Assembly (NCBI GenBank): GCA_031216915.1 | Contig: CM062297.1 | Location: 182,164,083 to 182,228,082 of the forward strand | Origin: Pictodentalium vernedei | Lineage: Eukaryota > Mollusca > Scaphopoda > Dentaliida > Dentaliidae | DNA length: 64,000 nucleotides | Reading direction: 5' to 3' | In this document: piece by piece, positions 23,440 to 34,019 of the stretch | Layout of the letters: each line of letters begins with the position of its first letter | Position numbering within the stretch: position 1 is the first letter of the stretch | Notes under the pieces: generated by a model | What the model was told of the DNA's origin: nothing | What the model saw: the letters and a program-made list of their open reading frames with translations, nothing else | The model's database searches: none | Made by a program: the position numbers and the translations under genes

Positions 23440-23620
23440 AGGTATCTTCCGTCGTTGTCAACGGTAACCGTTTTGCAGGGAAATCTTTTCAAGAAACATA
23501 CCTTTCCCATCCCTTTTCCACCATATACTCATGCTATATACCCAAAACCATGTCTGTCAATATATCACTATAAATACCATAGCATACTATATATGCAGTG
23601 CGCCACTTGCCAGATCTTGC
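23440..23620. repeat. Dispersed repeat, partner of 8500-8680
   Basis: Colinear with 8500-8680, ending CATACTATATATGCAG and GCCACTTGCC. Confidence 0.5.
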
Positions 23621-23698
23621 TAGATGAGCTTACGTTTTGCATAGGAAAAAGTTACTCCCCAAAAGTCCGGTTCGGATTTTAACACCAACTGCCCCCCC

Positions 23699-23729
<31 letters not shown>

Positions 23730-24225
23730 AGAAACAAAAGTCCGGGTAATGGGGTGTGATTCGTCGTTTCTGTACTACTTAGGTGGTTAGGAAACTCTGA
23801 ATCGTTCCTTTGCGACATCGATACACACAAATTTCTCATACGGTGCCCAAAGTTAGTTGACGTAGAGCATCGACAGTACTACTAATGCTTTATGAGGTAG
23901 AAAATATTTTGCCTGGAGACACCACTTCTACTTCGAGAGACCAGAGTATACCTGGGTATCAATATCCTGGTTTAGTTCACCATCAACTTCTTTCTCGGGG
24001 ACTGTGTTTCTTGGACGCTCTTCCCGGACTGAACCACACCGGATGACGAAGAACCTGGATATGTATTTTGTAGGAGGTACCAAAGAAGAAGAGAAAGAAT
24101 CCCCGTGGAAAGTGCCGAGCGCCATTCGACCTGAGGCATATCGTAAACACCGCCGATGTTCAAGGCAAGCGAAGTTAGAATGTGTAAGTTATTTTCTTCA
24201 TTCCAATGTATTTTATAATGTAATA
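23621..24225. other. Poly-C/CA tract and a weak open frame
   Basis: C run plus (CA)n at about 23692-23730. Plus-strand frame open from 23896 to a GTAAGT donor-like site at 24184 (VGGTKEEEKESPWKVPSAIR...). No recognised domain, so only a weak exon candidate. Confidence 0.3.
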
Positions 24226-24474
24226 TTAACCCTTTATCTAACATGAAAAGCAGACGACACTTGTGAAAAAAATTCTTGAATAACTTTTTTTTTCATTTTT
24301 TGTCTCAAAAACATAGGTTGTGACCCATCATTGGAACGAGCTCGACGAGCTCGTTCCAACGAGAGGTCATAACATATGTTTTTGAGACAAAAAATTAAAA
24401 AATAATGAAAATTAATTTACGATTTTTGAGGATAGCGTTGGCCGGTTCTGGCCGTTACGTTTGGTAAAGGGTTA
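24226..24474. mobile_element. TTAA MITE family A, copy A5
   Basis: TTAACCCTTTATCTAACATG start, GGTAAAGGGTTAG end (right TTAA changed to TTAG). Hairpin variable position unpaired (A opposite C). Confidence 0.85.
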
Positions 24475-24796
24475 GGAGTTCACCGATAAGCTAATGTGTC
24501 AGTGGTTATTCATTGATGAAAATAATTTATACTCCCAGAAACAGTTTATACTGCACACCAGACCTGGATCACCTATTTTTATATAACAGGATTGCTGGAG
24601 CGCTCATTGGTGACATTCAGAAAAGTATCACCATCGCTGCCATCTTGGTGGGGTGGGGAGATGGGGTTTGCTATTCATGAACACTAGAGATGGACGTTAT
24701 ATGTATTTTTGGTTCGTTATCTGACTTGACTGAGATTTGATGACAGTGCCAAAGGGGAATTCAAACCACAGAATAAGTTGTTCTTGTATCATTCTA

Positions 24797-24797
24797 C

Positions 24798-24830
<33 letters not shown>

Positions 24831-24832
24831 GA

Positions 24833-24866
<34 letters not shown>
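24797..24866. repeat. (GA)n microsatellite
   Basis: About 70 bp of GA dinucleotides with a few interruptions. Confidence 0.95.
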
Positions 24867-24869
<3 letters not shown>

Positions 24870-25494
24870 TAACTTCTCCGTGGAAGAAGCCGGACTACAG
24901 GGAAATATTGGTGAAGGGATGGAACTGTTGAAAGTGTTAACTTGTTTAGCAAGGACGAAGGATGAGGAAGCAGTCTCCCCAAAATAAAGAGGCGAATCAA
25001 TGCTCCGAGGAATATACGCGTGATGATTCGATCATATACGCCGCCCTGGGGATGGAACAGATGAACAGAATTTTGTCAGCAGTTTGTAACTTGGCGTTTA
25101 TTTGAGACTTTTTTCTTATTCCTTGCGTGATTGTTTTTGTGAGACGTTTTTGATTGCATCATAGTGAATCCGTGCGGTTTAATTTATATACGGGGTTAAC
25201 TTTCTCTTTTATGTTTACAAATATGCCGTACTTGAAAAACGTGTGAATATGTGTTTACCGGTAATGTTAATAGGAACGCCTCACACGACACTCCGTCTCC
25301 CATTGACAATAGTATGTAATGTATACCCTCTTCATCGACAACTATCTACATACAGTCGGTGCCAATAGGTTATTAGTAAATTAACCCAATTCTTCGGAAT
25401 GTACCTTTCTGAAAAAGAAACGAACTGTACTATCCACGCCACTGTAAGCGTTCTCACTCTTGTCCTCATCCACACGCCGTAGTTTACAGAATGT
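24867..25494. other. No gene or repeat recognised
   Basis: Unique-looking sequence between the GA repeat and the foldback element. Confidence 0.4.
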
Positions 25495-25833
25495 TTAACT
25501 GGTATACGGAATTATTCCCCCCAGGAACTAATCCCCCCAGTCAAAAACTGCCAGGTGGAATTGTCCCCCAAATCTAATTTTGGATGTGGAATTCCCCCAC
25601 TAGATGTTTGTCAGAGGAATAATTCCCCCCAAGCAGAAAATTATGACTGGAGATACCCCCCCCCCCCCCCCCCCAATAAAGAATATATTATACAGCCACT
25701 CTGAAACGTTAACAGTATTGTTCTAGGAAACATATAAATTAATAGACGCAAACGGGGGGGGGGGGGGGGGGGGGGGCGGCAGATGTCCTACCCTACACAA
25801 CATATAGTGGGTTACTCCAATAAGATCTTTTCA

Positions 25834-26054
25834 TTAACTCTCTGCACTCTGAATTCTCTGATGTCAAAATAGCAAAGTTTTTAAAAGTGCACTTTTCCCA
25901 CAATGCAACTGTGAATTTAAAAAAATTATATCTTGTTTGACAGAGCTCATTGAGGCTGTCAAACAAAATATAATTTGTTAAAGTTTCATGCAACATGGGC
26001 AATTTTGGGTCAATGGCGAAAATTCTGAAATACTACGAGAGTACTAGGAGTTAA
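25834..26054. mobile_element. TTAA element J
   Basis: TTAACTCTCTGCACTCT start and AGTACTAGGAGTTAA end, with a central hairpin TTATATCTTGTTTGACAG / CTGTCAAACAAAATATAA. It shares its right TTAA with the left end of element I. Inverted-repeat match is only partial. Confidence 0.5.
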
Positions 26055-26367
26055 CTGGTAGAGTACTAAATTACTTTTCAGTGGTCATTTGTAACACGAG
26101 TATTTCTTTCTCAGAGATATCATCTTACCAGCAAAAGGTACCTTAGTTTAGTAATATATTGCTCATTAATAATTGTTTTGTTGCAATTTATTGGAGAGTG
26201 CCAATTGGCACTCTCCAATAAATTGTAACAAAACAATTTATATTAATATTTTTTATTCTGCTGCTGACCCAACAACAGATTAGCACAAACAGTGTAAAGC
26301 CACTATAGTGGCTTTCAGCACTTTTCAGTGGAGCCCCGATAGTGGCTTCTTGCACTCAACCAGTTAA
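26051..26367. mobile_element. TTAA element I
   Basis: TTAACTGGTAGAGT start and ACTCAACCAGTTAA end (14-bp inverted repeat, one mismatch). The centre has hairpin AATTTATTGGAGAGTGCC / GGCACTCTCCAATAAATT at 26184-26221. A related hairpin is at 59719-59777. Confidence 0.7.
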
Positions 26368-26762
26368 TGTAATGTCACCTTCACTTATCTTAATCATTCT
26401 CTTCCAATTTGCAGTTATTATTTTCCATTGGGGGGGGGGGGGGGTTCTCCATATCACAAATCTTAGTGGGGGGATTAGTTCCGACCCATGTTTTGTGTTT
26501 GGGGGGATTTAACCCTCCTTCAAGCTTCTACTGGGGGAATAGTTCCTTGCTTGTACTTTTCAACTGGGGGGATTATATGTTGGGGTGGGGGGGGGGGGGG
26601 GGGGGGGTAATTCCTACTATCGTTTAACTAGACTGGCTGCAGGCGATGATTTGCACTGGAGGAATTGATGACCTGGAGATTTGTTCATAAACGGGAGACC
26701 CCAATGCGAAAGCTATACTGCCTGCTCTTATGTGATGTTCAGAATTTTACAAACACAATAGA

Positions 26763-26960
26763 TTAACTCTTTAACTTACGAATCGGTCGCACCTTCCCAG
26801 GTAATCTGCAGTTGAATAAAAGTAATTTTTAAAAAAATTCCAGCAAAGCCAAATCACGCGACACCTTACTGGAATGAGCTCGTCGATTGGGGGAGGGGGG
26901 GGGGTCACATCATATGGTTTTGTTGGAATTTTTGTTGGTGTTTTTTTCCAAAAATCAATG
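26763..26960. mobile_element. TTAA MITE family B, copy B2, right end lost
   Basis: TTAACTCTTTAACTTACGAA start, then GCAGTTGAA, ATCACGCGACACC, GAGCTCGTCGA and GTCACATCATATGG. The right core arm is replaced by a G-rich run and the right terminus is missing. Confidence 0.7.
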
Positions 26961-27051
26961 AAGGAAGGATTTTGCTCGTGTCCACTTAGGAGATTCCAGA
27001 TTAGAACACGGGTAGCACCTAGTCGTATTAGGGCATTCTGTATCTCGGTGG

Positions 27052-27286
27052 CAGGCCCGAAAATAAGCAGTCTGACATTTGCAGAATGAGGGCCCCAGAG
27101 GGTGAATTTGATGATGCTATCCCATACAGTGGGGCAATTGATCCTCTGGGTATCTCTTTCTTTTTAGTTTTGAGACACTGATTCAGATTGAGGTTCACAG
27201 AGGGGTGATTAGTTAGGGTAGCATCACTAAATTCACCCTCTGGGGACCTCATTTTGCATATGACAGTCTGCTTATTTTCTGGCTTG
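27052..27286. mobile_element. hAT-like MITE family N, copy N2
   Basis: CAGGCCCGAAAATAAGCAG start, CTGCTTATTTTCTGGCTTG end. Perfect 8-bp target duplication CTCGGTGG (27044-27051, 27287-27294). Opposite orientation to N1. Confidence 0.9.
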
Positions 27287-27294
27287 CTCGGTGG

Positions 27295-28579
27295 ATAATT
27301 CCATACTGAACAATAACCACATCCGCACACTTTGGTGCCCAAGGTGTGAATCGTTCGACGGGTCACATTGAGAACTTATCCATTTGCAATATACGAGCCT
27401 TCAAGATCACCAAGAAATCGAGTTCTTACTTTCGTCGACTGTCGTAGTGCGAAAATTCACAAGAGAGTGCAAAATCTTTTTACGATTGTCACACACAATT
27501 CAGAAACGTGGCGCGATTACTGTATAGGAGCAAAAAAGACACGTTTTGTATTTTAACCTCGTTTATTCATTAACATCGTTTAAAGAAAATTAAATCCGTA
27601 ACATTTTTTTTAATAAAAATTGCTACTCACACCTCAGTGTAGCCAGAAAGTCTACCTTCGCCATTGAAACTCTCCTCAGTGAATTGGAAGAATAATCGGA
27701 GATCATTGTTCGAAGTGTTTAATCGCTCAGTTGGTCATCTCTTCATGAATTCTCTCCAGTTTCAATAGTTTCGAAATAATTTTGTTGAAGCAGTTTTCTT
27801 TTCAACCACTTTAGTGCCGTAGAGTAAAAACGGAATGTTTTTTGGAGAAGTGAAAACGGGCAAAAATCACCGAAGGGTATGATCTCGGCGACCACCCTTC
27901 GACAAGTTATTTTTAACCTTCACGGGGCGAATCGAGCAACCAACTAAACCAAGTGATGTGAATAAAAGCGCTTTTCAGATAATTACTTTTCGCAGGCCCC
28001 ACAAAGTAGTTCTTCTGTTTCTCGGGCTATTTTTTGTAAAATTGCAAAATTGCTTGTTGGCAGGCGGTTTTTATTTTATTTTTTATTTTTGAAACAAGTT
28101 CTTTGCCATCAAAAGTTCATGTTCTTGGTTTGTTTTATGTTTTAGGCCTCATATTCTATATAGATTAGCACACGTGGTGGTGTATTTCGCCCCTTGCTGC
28201 ACTTAAGGAGCACATTTATGAATTTTATTAACTTGGGTAAAATATCAGATATAATTTTAAAGCTTGCATTGGTTATGAAAAGAGAGAATGTTGTAGCCAA
28301 AAGGACCGGGGATGGGAGGGGGAGGGGAGACCGATTTTTAGCTTTTGAGGCCTCATTTTAATGTTTTCGTCCTCAGAACCCTAGCCTATGATTCTCTCTG
28401 GCACCAACTTGCCGATCTCGTTCTTGTCTTCTGGACCAATGGTCTCAGGGTAAGCAAGGGCACCCATGAGCAACTTTAGAAAAAAAGTATTCGTCACACC
28501 TTCAACAGTCGTTGGGCGAAGTGTCAGCTTCTCGCCTCATACCACCCCTGGGCAACATTTGCAACTTTTTTTCTGAACT
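27295..28579. other. No gene recognised
   Basis: 1.3 kb with no convincing frame or repeat. A plus-strand frame at 27368-27556 has no recognisable features. Confidence 0.4.
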
Positions 28580-28850
28580 AAACTTTTTTAATTTTTGTTT
28601 CAAAAATATATCTTATAATTCATCACTAGAATTAGCTCATCGAGATTCTTCCAGTCGGGTGTGGAGTGGTCATAAGGACTGTGTCGAAGCAAAAAAGTAA
28701 CAAAAAAGATGCAGTAGTGAATCCAACGAATGGTGAATTTTTGCGTAGAGCTCGTTCCAATGAGGTGTCAAAAAGAAATTAATTTTAGTTATTTAAGAAT
28801 TGTTTTGTTTGGAAATGTTGTTCTCGAAAGTGCGTTAGGTAAAGGGTTAA
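28580..28850. mobile_element. TTAA MITE family A, copy A6 (heavily decayed)
   Basis: Recognisable by TTTTTGTTTCAAAAATATA, GAGCTCGTTCCAATGAGG, TTATTTAAGAATTGTTTTG and the terminus TTAGGTAAAGGGTTAA. Left end not found; the core contains an insertion of about 90 bp. Confidence 0.6.
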
Positions 28851-29127
28851 ATTTCTTAACAAAACAAATTGAAATCAGAAAACAACATACTCGGATGGTT
28901 AGTGAGTGTAATTACGTGTGCGTGTGTTTATGGTTAATGTTATAAAGAGACGTTTTTTATGATGACTGCGGTTTGTGTGGTACCGCAGACGTGAAAAGAT
29001 TCAGTGTTTTAACTGCAACCGAACGGCGGGCTCCCCATTCCTATTTTGTCCGCCTGTCCGTCTGTCTATCCATCCGTCTATTTGTAATCAAATGTTTGTC
29101 TTTTGTGTTTAGATATACATAGCGATC

Positions 29128-29203
29128 GAAGATTTTAGTTGTTCACGTCATAGCATCAATCAGACGCGGTCTGATTAACGCCATGACGTGAACGAAATCC
29201 TTC
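29128..29203. repeat. Perfect-armed hairpin
   Basis: GAAGATTTTAGTTGTTCACG pairs with CGTGAACGAAATCCTTC; inner stem AATCAGAC(G)/(C)GTCTGATT. Confidence 0.65.
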
Positions 29204-29224
29204 AACACAAACCAGTGTCATGCG

Positions 29225-31688
29225 AAACCTTCCAATAAATTGGAACCTCTACGGGGAGATTATCGACAAAAAGTACCCCCACCTAACCCCCTCCAATGCT
29301 ACAGCCCTCGAAGCAGATTGCACAGATAAAAAAAAAACATAATCATTATAATCGACCCTAGATTAAATATGTCCCAAAGAAGAGGTGCACCCCTGGAGGC
29401 GAACAATCTCCAGGGACAAATCCCTCTCATTCAAAAACAAAACAACAAGCCCTCCGCGCATTCAAATCTACGAGTGACCCCTCTAAGAAAACCGAAAACC
29501 TACAATTGCCTTCATGGTGAGGTCAAATTGGCACTCAACGCCAAGCAGCAAGCCAACTGGGAACGGGCAACATCCAGCTTAAACGGAACCAGGAAAGCCC
29601 AAAAATGCCAGAACACCTTCAAGGTGATAACAGGCCAAAAATATAACAAAACATCCTCTAAGCTCCTAACAAAAGAAGACGGCTCCTTTGCCGCAAAAGA
29701 TAAGGAAAAGGTCGACACCTTTGCCGACATCCTCAAAAAAAAAAAAAAAAAAAAAAAACGCACCGCTTCGCGAAGGCCCCGAGTTCGACGAAACAATTGA
29801 ACTTAATAGATGACAACCCTCAAATATACCGCGATCCTAATTTCATCCTCCAACCTCGTTGTCCCCGTCACAAATGACGAGATTATGAACACTGTTAAAA
29901 AGTGCAAAAAGTCTTCCTCACCCGGACACGACGAAATAAGCGACACAATTCTTAAACAGAGCCTTAACGCTTTTATAACCAGACGCAAAACCCTTTACAA
30001 CGCATGCCTCACCCCTGGCTACTTCCCAAAATTTTGGAAATCAGCCGCAGGTGTCATGATACCTAAACCCAACAAAGATCTCTCTTATCCGCCCGGCTAA
30101 CTACCGCCCTATCAGCTTCCTCAGCTGTATCGGTAGGGTCTTCGAAACAGACATAACCAATCGGCTTAGCATCTAGAAAACATAAACTTCTTTAACCCTT
30201 TACCTAACATGAAAAGCAGACGACACTTGCAAAAATAATTCTTGAATAACTAATTTAGTTTCATTTTTTGTCTCAAAAACATAGGTTATGACTCCTCATT
30301 GGAACGAGCTCGACGAGCTCGTTCCAATGAGCGGTCATAACCTATGTTTTTGAGACACAAAAATGAAAAAATAGTGAAATTAATTGACGTTTTTTGAGAT
30401 TAGCGCTGGTCGGTTTTGACCGTTACGTTGGGTAAAGGGTTAACAAATGGGAAAGAGCCTACAAGAACCGTAAGGGAGGCATGGAACCCATCTACCCCCT
30501 TATCAAACTAATGGAAACGGCAAAGCAAACCAAGGATGTAGGCTCGTCAATCCTACTTGACGTCAAAAACATTTACTCCGTCTGGTACAACGGGTTACGC
30601 TACAAACTTCCCAAACTCGATCCCCTTCCCTACTACAATTACTAAGATTGCTATCATCTTCCTTAAATGACCGAAAAATCAAAGTTCGAGTCAATAATGA
30701 AATATACAGTGATGTTTCTCTCGATGCCGGCATCCCCGGGTGTCCGTCCTCGGCCTCCTTCTCTTCAAAATCTACGTTAATGACCTTAAAAGTACATATA
30801 ACCTTGTCCAAATCTCCAATTCGCCACCAACTACCGACAAAAAAAACCATCCAAAGCGCACCCGGCGACCTCGAGCGCTGGTGCTCTAAATGGAGAATTA
30901 AACTAAATATCAATAAAACTCAAAGAATAACATTCACTCGAATTATAAAAAACCGCGACTTTGATCTCAAACTGCAAGGCAAATTTCTCCCAGTGAGCAG
31001 CCAGGCTAAATTCCTTGGTAGAACTCTAGACCAAAGACTTAGCCTTAATAAACACATCAAAAACATTGTCTCTAAAGCGACTAAAACAATTAATCTGCTC
31101 AAAATGCTACGCGACACCATCTGGGTGGCAACGAAGCTGTCGTACCAAAACTGTATAAGGCATTCGTGCGCCCCGTACTCAAGTACGGAGCACTCGTTCT
31201 CATCGAAACGAACATCCTAAAACTAAAAAAATCCAAAACCACGCGCTCCATATTGCCCTCCGCGCCACCTTCTAGACCAAAGACTTAGCGTTAATAAACA
31301 CATCAAAAACATTGTCTCTAAAGCGACTAAAACAATTAATCTGCTCAAAATGCTACGCGACACCATCTGGGTGCCAACGAAGATGTCCTACCAACACTGT
31401 ATAAGGCATTAGTGCGCCCCGTACTCAAGTACGGAGCACTCGTTCTCAGTGAAATGAACATCCTGAAACTAAAAAAAATCCAAAACCACGCGCTCCATAT
31501 TGCCCTTCGCGCCACCTTCGACACTCCCAGCAAACTCCTCCACGAACGAGCTGACATTGACACTATAAAAGACCTCCTAGAAACAGTAGCCGGAAAAAAT
31601 CTCGACCGTCTCAAAGACAGCGAACTCATTTTTGAACAAAACGAAATCTGTGCCATCCGAGAAAAACTTAAATATTCGAGAAAATAAT
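29225..31688 (+). pseudogene. Jockey-type LINE ORF2 remnant (endonuclease end to RT)
   Basis: Non-LTR retrotransposon reverse transcriptase. From left: endonuclease tail (WNLYGEIIDKKYPHLTPSN), linker (ALRAFKSTSDPSKKTE, LNAKQQANWERATSSLN, FKVITGQ), RT blocks (VTNDEIMNTVKKCKKSSSPG, LTPGYFPKFWKSA, PKPNKDLSYP), YRPISFLSCIGRVFE-like bases at 30103-30140, LLDVKNIYSVWYNGLRYKL, then WCSKWRIKLNINKTQ and KFLGRTLDQRLSLNKH. Where the catalytic FADD is expected (30820-30831) the bases read TTCGCCACCAAC, so the Asp pair is lost. Many frameshifts, an A22 run near 29735, an in-frame 246-bp tandem duplication (31025-31270/31271-31516), and a MITE insertion at 30192-30443. Clade call (Jockey versus CR1) is uncertain. 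Confidence 0.9.
30192..30443. mobile_element. TTAA MITE family A, copy A7, inside the LINE
   Basis: TTAA at 30192-30195 and 30440-30443. Removing one TTAA plus the element leaves AACTTCTTTAACAAATGG, which reads N-F-F-N-K-W, the conserved LINE phrase. Hairpin pair A:T. Confirms TTAA as a true target duplication. Confidence 0.95.
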
Positions 31689-32012
31689 CAGTATAAACCC
31701 CACTACTGAATCGGATGGGTTAGAACTGGGCCCGGGCCAGATGGGTTGAGCGAATATGAACCCAAATGGGTTCATGTCCATTCGGCCCAGCTGATTCGAG
31801 TCGACTCCTGACTCCTCTGATTTCGGAGTGTAGGTCACTCAGGACGACCAGCCACTCCGCCCTGGTGTGACTGGCACTGACTGCCTAGCTGCCTCTCTCC
31901 ATCGATCCAAAAATTCGAACACAGCAGTAATACACTTCGGTTTGGCTGGTACACGTAACCAGGCTGCTATTTACTTAATTTATCATTTCCCCACCCTGTC
32001 CCATGAGAGGGG
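31689..32012. other. No gene recognised
   Basis: Probably the LINE 3' flank. Contains a short inverted repeat AACCCAAATGGGTT near 31759. Confidence 0.4.
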
Positions 32013-32345
32013 ATTGCGGTGGCGTTGGGGTAACCGGTCCTCGTCAGATCACCGAAGTTAAACAACGTAGAGCCCGTTTAGTCCTTGGATGGGTGATCTG
32101 AGCGATCGATTCGGACTCCCGCGTTGTGCCCTTGGGCAAGGCACTTAACCCCGATTGTCGACATGAGTACACGATGACGCCGAGTACTAAGGCGTACTGC
32201 ACGTCGATGATGTGCATGTCTTCAACCAATCTAACCCTGCCTGTGCTGCAGTGCAGAGTTACGATGTTGGGGAGCTGACAGCTGCTCGTCGTTGCTCGGT
32301 GGTTCTCTCCGGGTACTCCGGCTTCTTCCAACCGTAAAACTGTCA
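32013..32345 (+). mobile_element. SINE copy S5, 5S-rRNA-headed
   Basis: Head: ACCGGTCCTCGTCAGATCAC, CGAAGTTAAACAACGTAGAG, CCCGTTTAGTCCTTGGATGG, GTGATCTGAG. This includes the 5S internal promoter region. It continues TTCGGACTCCCGCGTTGTGC, GGCAAGGCACTTAACCCC, the shared body, and stops at CCGTAAAACTGTCACATAG before the tail. No clean target duplication seen because the 3' end is lost. Confidence 0.9.
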
Positions 32346-33154
32346 CATAGGCAGACCACACCCGCCCAAAGACACGTCTGGACAACCAAGAAACAACAAC
32401 TCCGACGACCAACGCACCAACCTTATCCACAGAACAGGTAAACAGAAGAGCCCGAGGCAGACTATACTTGCCCAGGACGGCTCCAACAAACGACAGATCA
32501 TACTTGCCTGAAAACACGACAGAACAGCAGACCATGAAGACATTTCCGAAACTTAATTGCACATTATACAGATAGTCTGCTGCTGCTTTTTTACTTCTTT
32601 AACATTTATGGAACCATTATAACCGTTATGGATTTTCTCATTCTTCACTCCATCACCGGAGGTAGTCGTCCACCCGGGGGAGGCGAGCGCAGGTCCTGTG
32701 TCACTCCGGTGCCCTTTTTTGTAAACATTGCCAGAACGCACTATGGTCCCCGCCAAGTAGGTTAACTAGCAGCCCTGCCGCGAACCAGGGAAGTTCGGGT
32801 CTTTTGGTGGTACCCCGAAAAGGGCCGTTTTGTGTACAAGTGGTAAACCGAATCAAAATCCTTGGGAAAAACACCCAGATCAGCCCGAGGAAGGCTATAC
32901 TTGCCAAGGGCGACTCCAACTATCAAACAACAGATGTAAGAGGCACAGACTATACTTGTCTGAAAAGCACATCACCAGAACCCTTCTCCCTCACACATTC
33001 CTCCTCTGCTGCGACCGGACCAGATGCCGATTTACGAGAAATTTCTAAAATCTTAAACGTCAAAGTAGGATCGAAAGGAGCTTGCCCCACACCTTCCCCT
33101 GGCGCCCTCGTCGCGCGAAGCCATTGAACAGACAACCGGATGTGATGATTTTCT
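32346..33154. other. Coding-like region with a duplicated peptide motif
   Basis: Around 32435-32510 one frame reads PEADYTCPGRLQQTTDHTC. Around 32875-32960 another reads PEEGYTCQGRLQ, with TTDVRGTDYTCLKS in the next frame. The repeated theme suggests a decayed duplicated or repetitive protein, possibly a retroelement ORF1. No family recognised; frames are broken. Confidence 0.3.
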
Positions 33155-33403
33155 TTAACTCTTTACCCAACGAATCGGCGGCATCCACCCACGTAATGTG
33201 CAAATTCAGCAGTTGAAAAAATATTATTTTTCAAAAAATTTCAACAAAACCATATCATGTGACCCCTGGTTGGAACGAGCTCATCGAGCTCGTTCCAACG
33301 AGGGGTCACATGATATAATTTTGTTGAAATTTTTTGAAACATTTAAAAAAAATATATTTAAAATAATAAATTTTGATATCGTCTGCGTTGGGTAAAGGGT
33401 TAA
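33155..33403. mobile_element. TTAA MITE family B, copy B3
   Basis: TTAACTCTTTACCCAACG start, GCGTTGGGTAAAGGGTTAA end. Outer stem AACCATATCATGTGACCCC / GGGGTCACATGATATAATT. Hairpin variable pair G:C. Confidence 0.9.
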
Positions 33404-33563
33404 AGATATCTTCATTCACTTAATTCAAATTTAGTCGTGATATAAATACAGAACAAAACTCAGTTAATGTGCGGGGGCAGAAATCAACGACACTTGTTTG
33501 GGGGTTCTCCTGTATTTCACTTGCGCTTGCGTATTCAATAACGGGGATTTACTCCATCACCTG

Positions 33564-34019
33564 CACACTATAAACTAAAGTGTTAAAACTGACACTTTCA
33601 AGGTGTTAAAGCCATTCTAACTCTTAGGGTTTGATTTTAACACTCAAAGTGCAATGCTTAATGCACTTAGACATTACAATCGTCAGACATCTGAAACTTG
33701 AATGGATGGCACTTCCCATGTGTCTAGCATTGGTGGTTCTTCCAGAATCGTCCATAATTTGATTTGCGCTCGGTGGAGACATAATTAAAAGGACACAACT
33801 CAGTTGACGCGGATCGGGCTCGAGAGTTCGAGCCTGATCCGCGTCATATGGGTTGTTGCCTTTTAAGTGTCGCGACATTACACTTGTCAAGTGGTATTAT
33901 TGTCAACACCTGTCAAGTTCTGGGATATCTACACTTGAACAAAGTGCTAGTTCAGCACTTACTAGTGTTAAATACAGCACTTCAAGTGCAGTTTTTAACA
34001 CTTTAGTTTTTAGCGTGTG
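33564..34019. mobile_element. Inverted-repeat element K
   Basis: CACACTATAAACTAAAGTGT on the left and ACACTTTAGTTTTTAGCGTG on the right, about 35 bp of near-perfect inverted repeat continuing with TAAAACTG. The centre has hairpin GACGCGGATCGGGCTCGA/ TCGAGCCTGATCCGCGTC (33806-33846). Interior is full of CACTT/AAGTG repeats. No protein. Confidence 0.7.

Larger units (their letters stand above)
25495..26632. mobile_element. Foldback-like element with C-rich repetitive arms
   Basis: The left arm (25495-25680) repeats a motif like GGAATTATTCCCCCCAGG four or five times. The right arm (about 26425-26632) carries its reverse complement (TGGGGGGATTAGTTCC and variants). Outermost, GTTTAACTGGTATACGGAAT and ATTCC...CGTTTAACTAG are roughly inverted. 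Long arms built of short repeats around a non-repetitive centre fit foldback transposons. Long poly-C/G runs at 25658, 25755, 26430 and 26589 make exact length unreliable. Confidence 0.55.

Noticed and set aside
23896-24183. Exon with GTAAGT donor
   Set aside because: Open in the plus frame, but no convincing acceptor or protein family; kept only as a note in the gap entry.
24737-24987. Arg/Glu repeat proteins
   Set aside because: Translation of the (GA)n microsatellite.
32044-32562. 172-residue minus-strand frame
   Set aside because: It runs through the 5S-headed SINE in antisense; not a gene.
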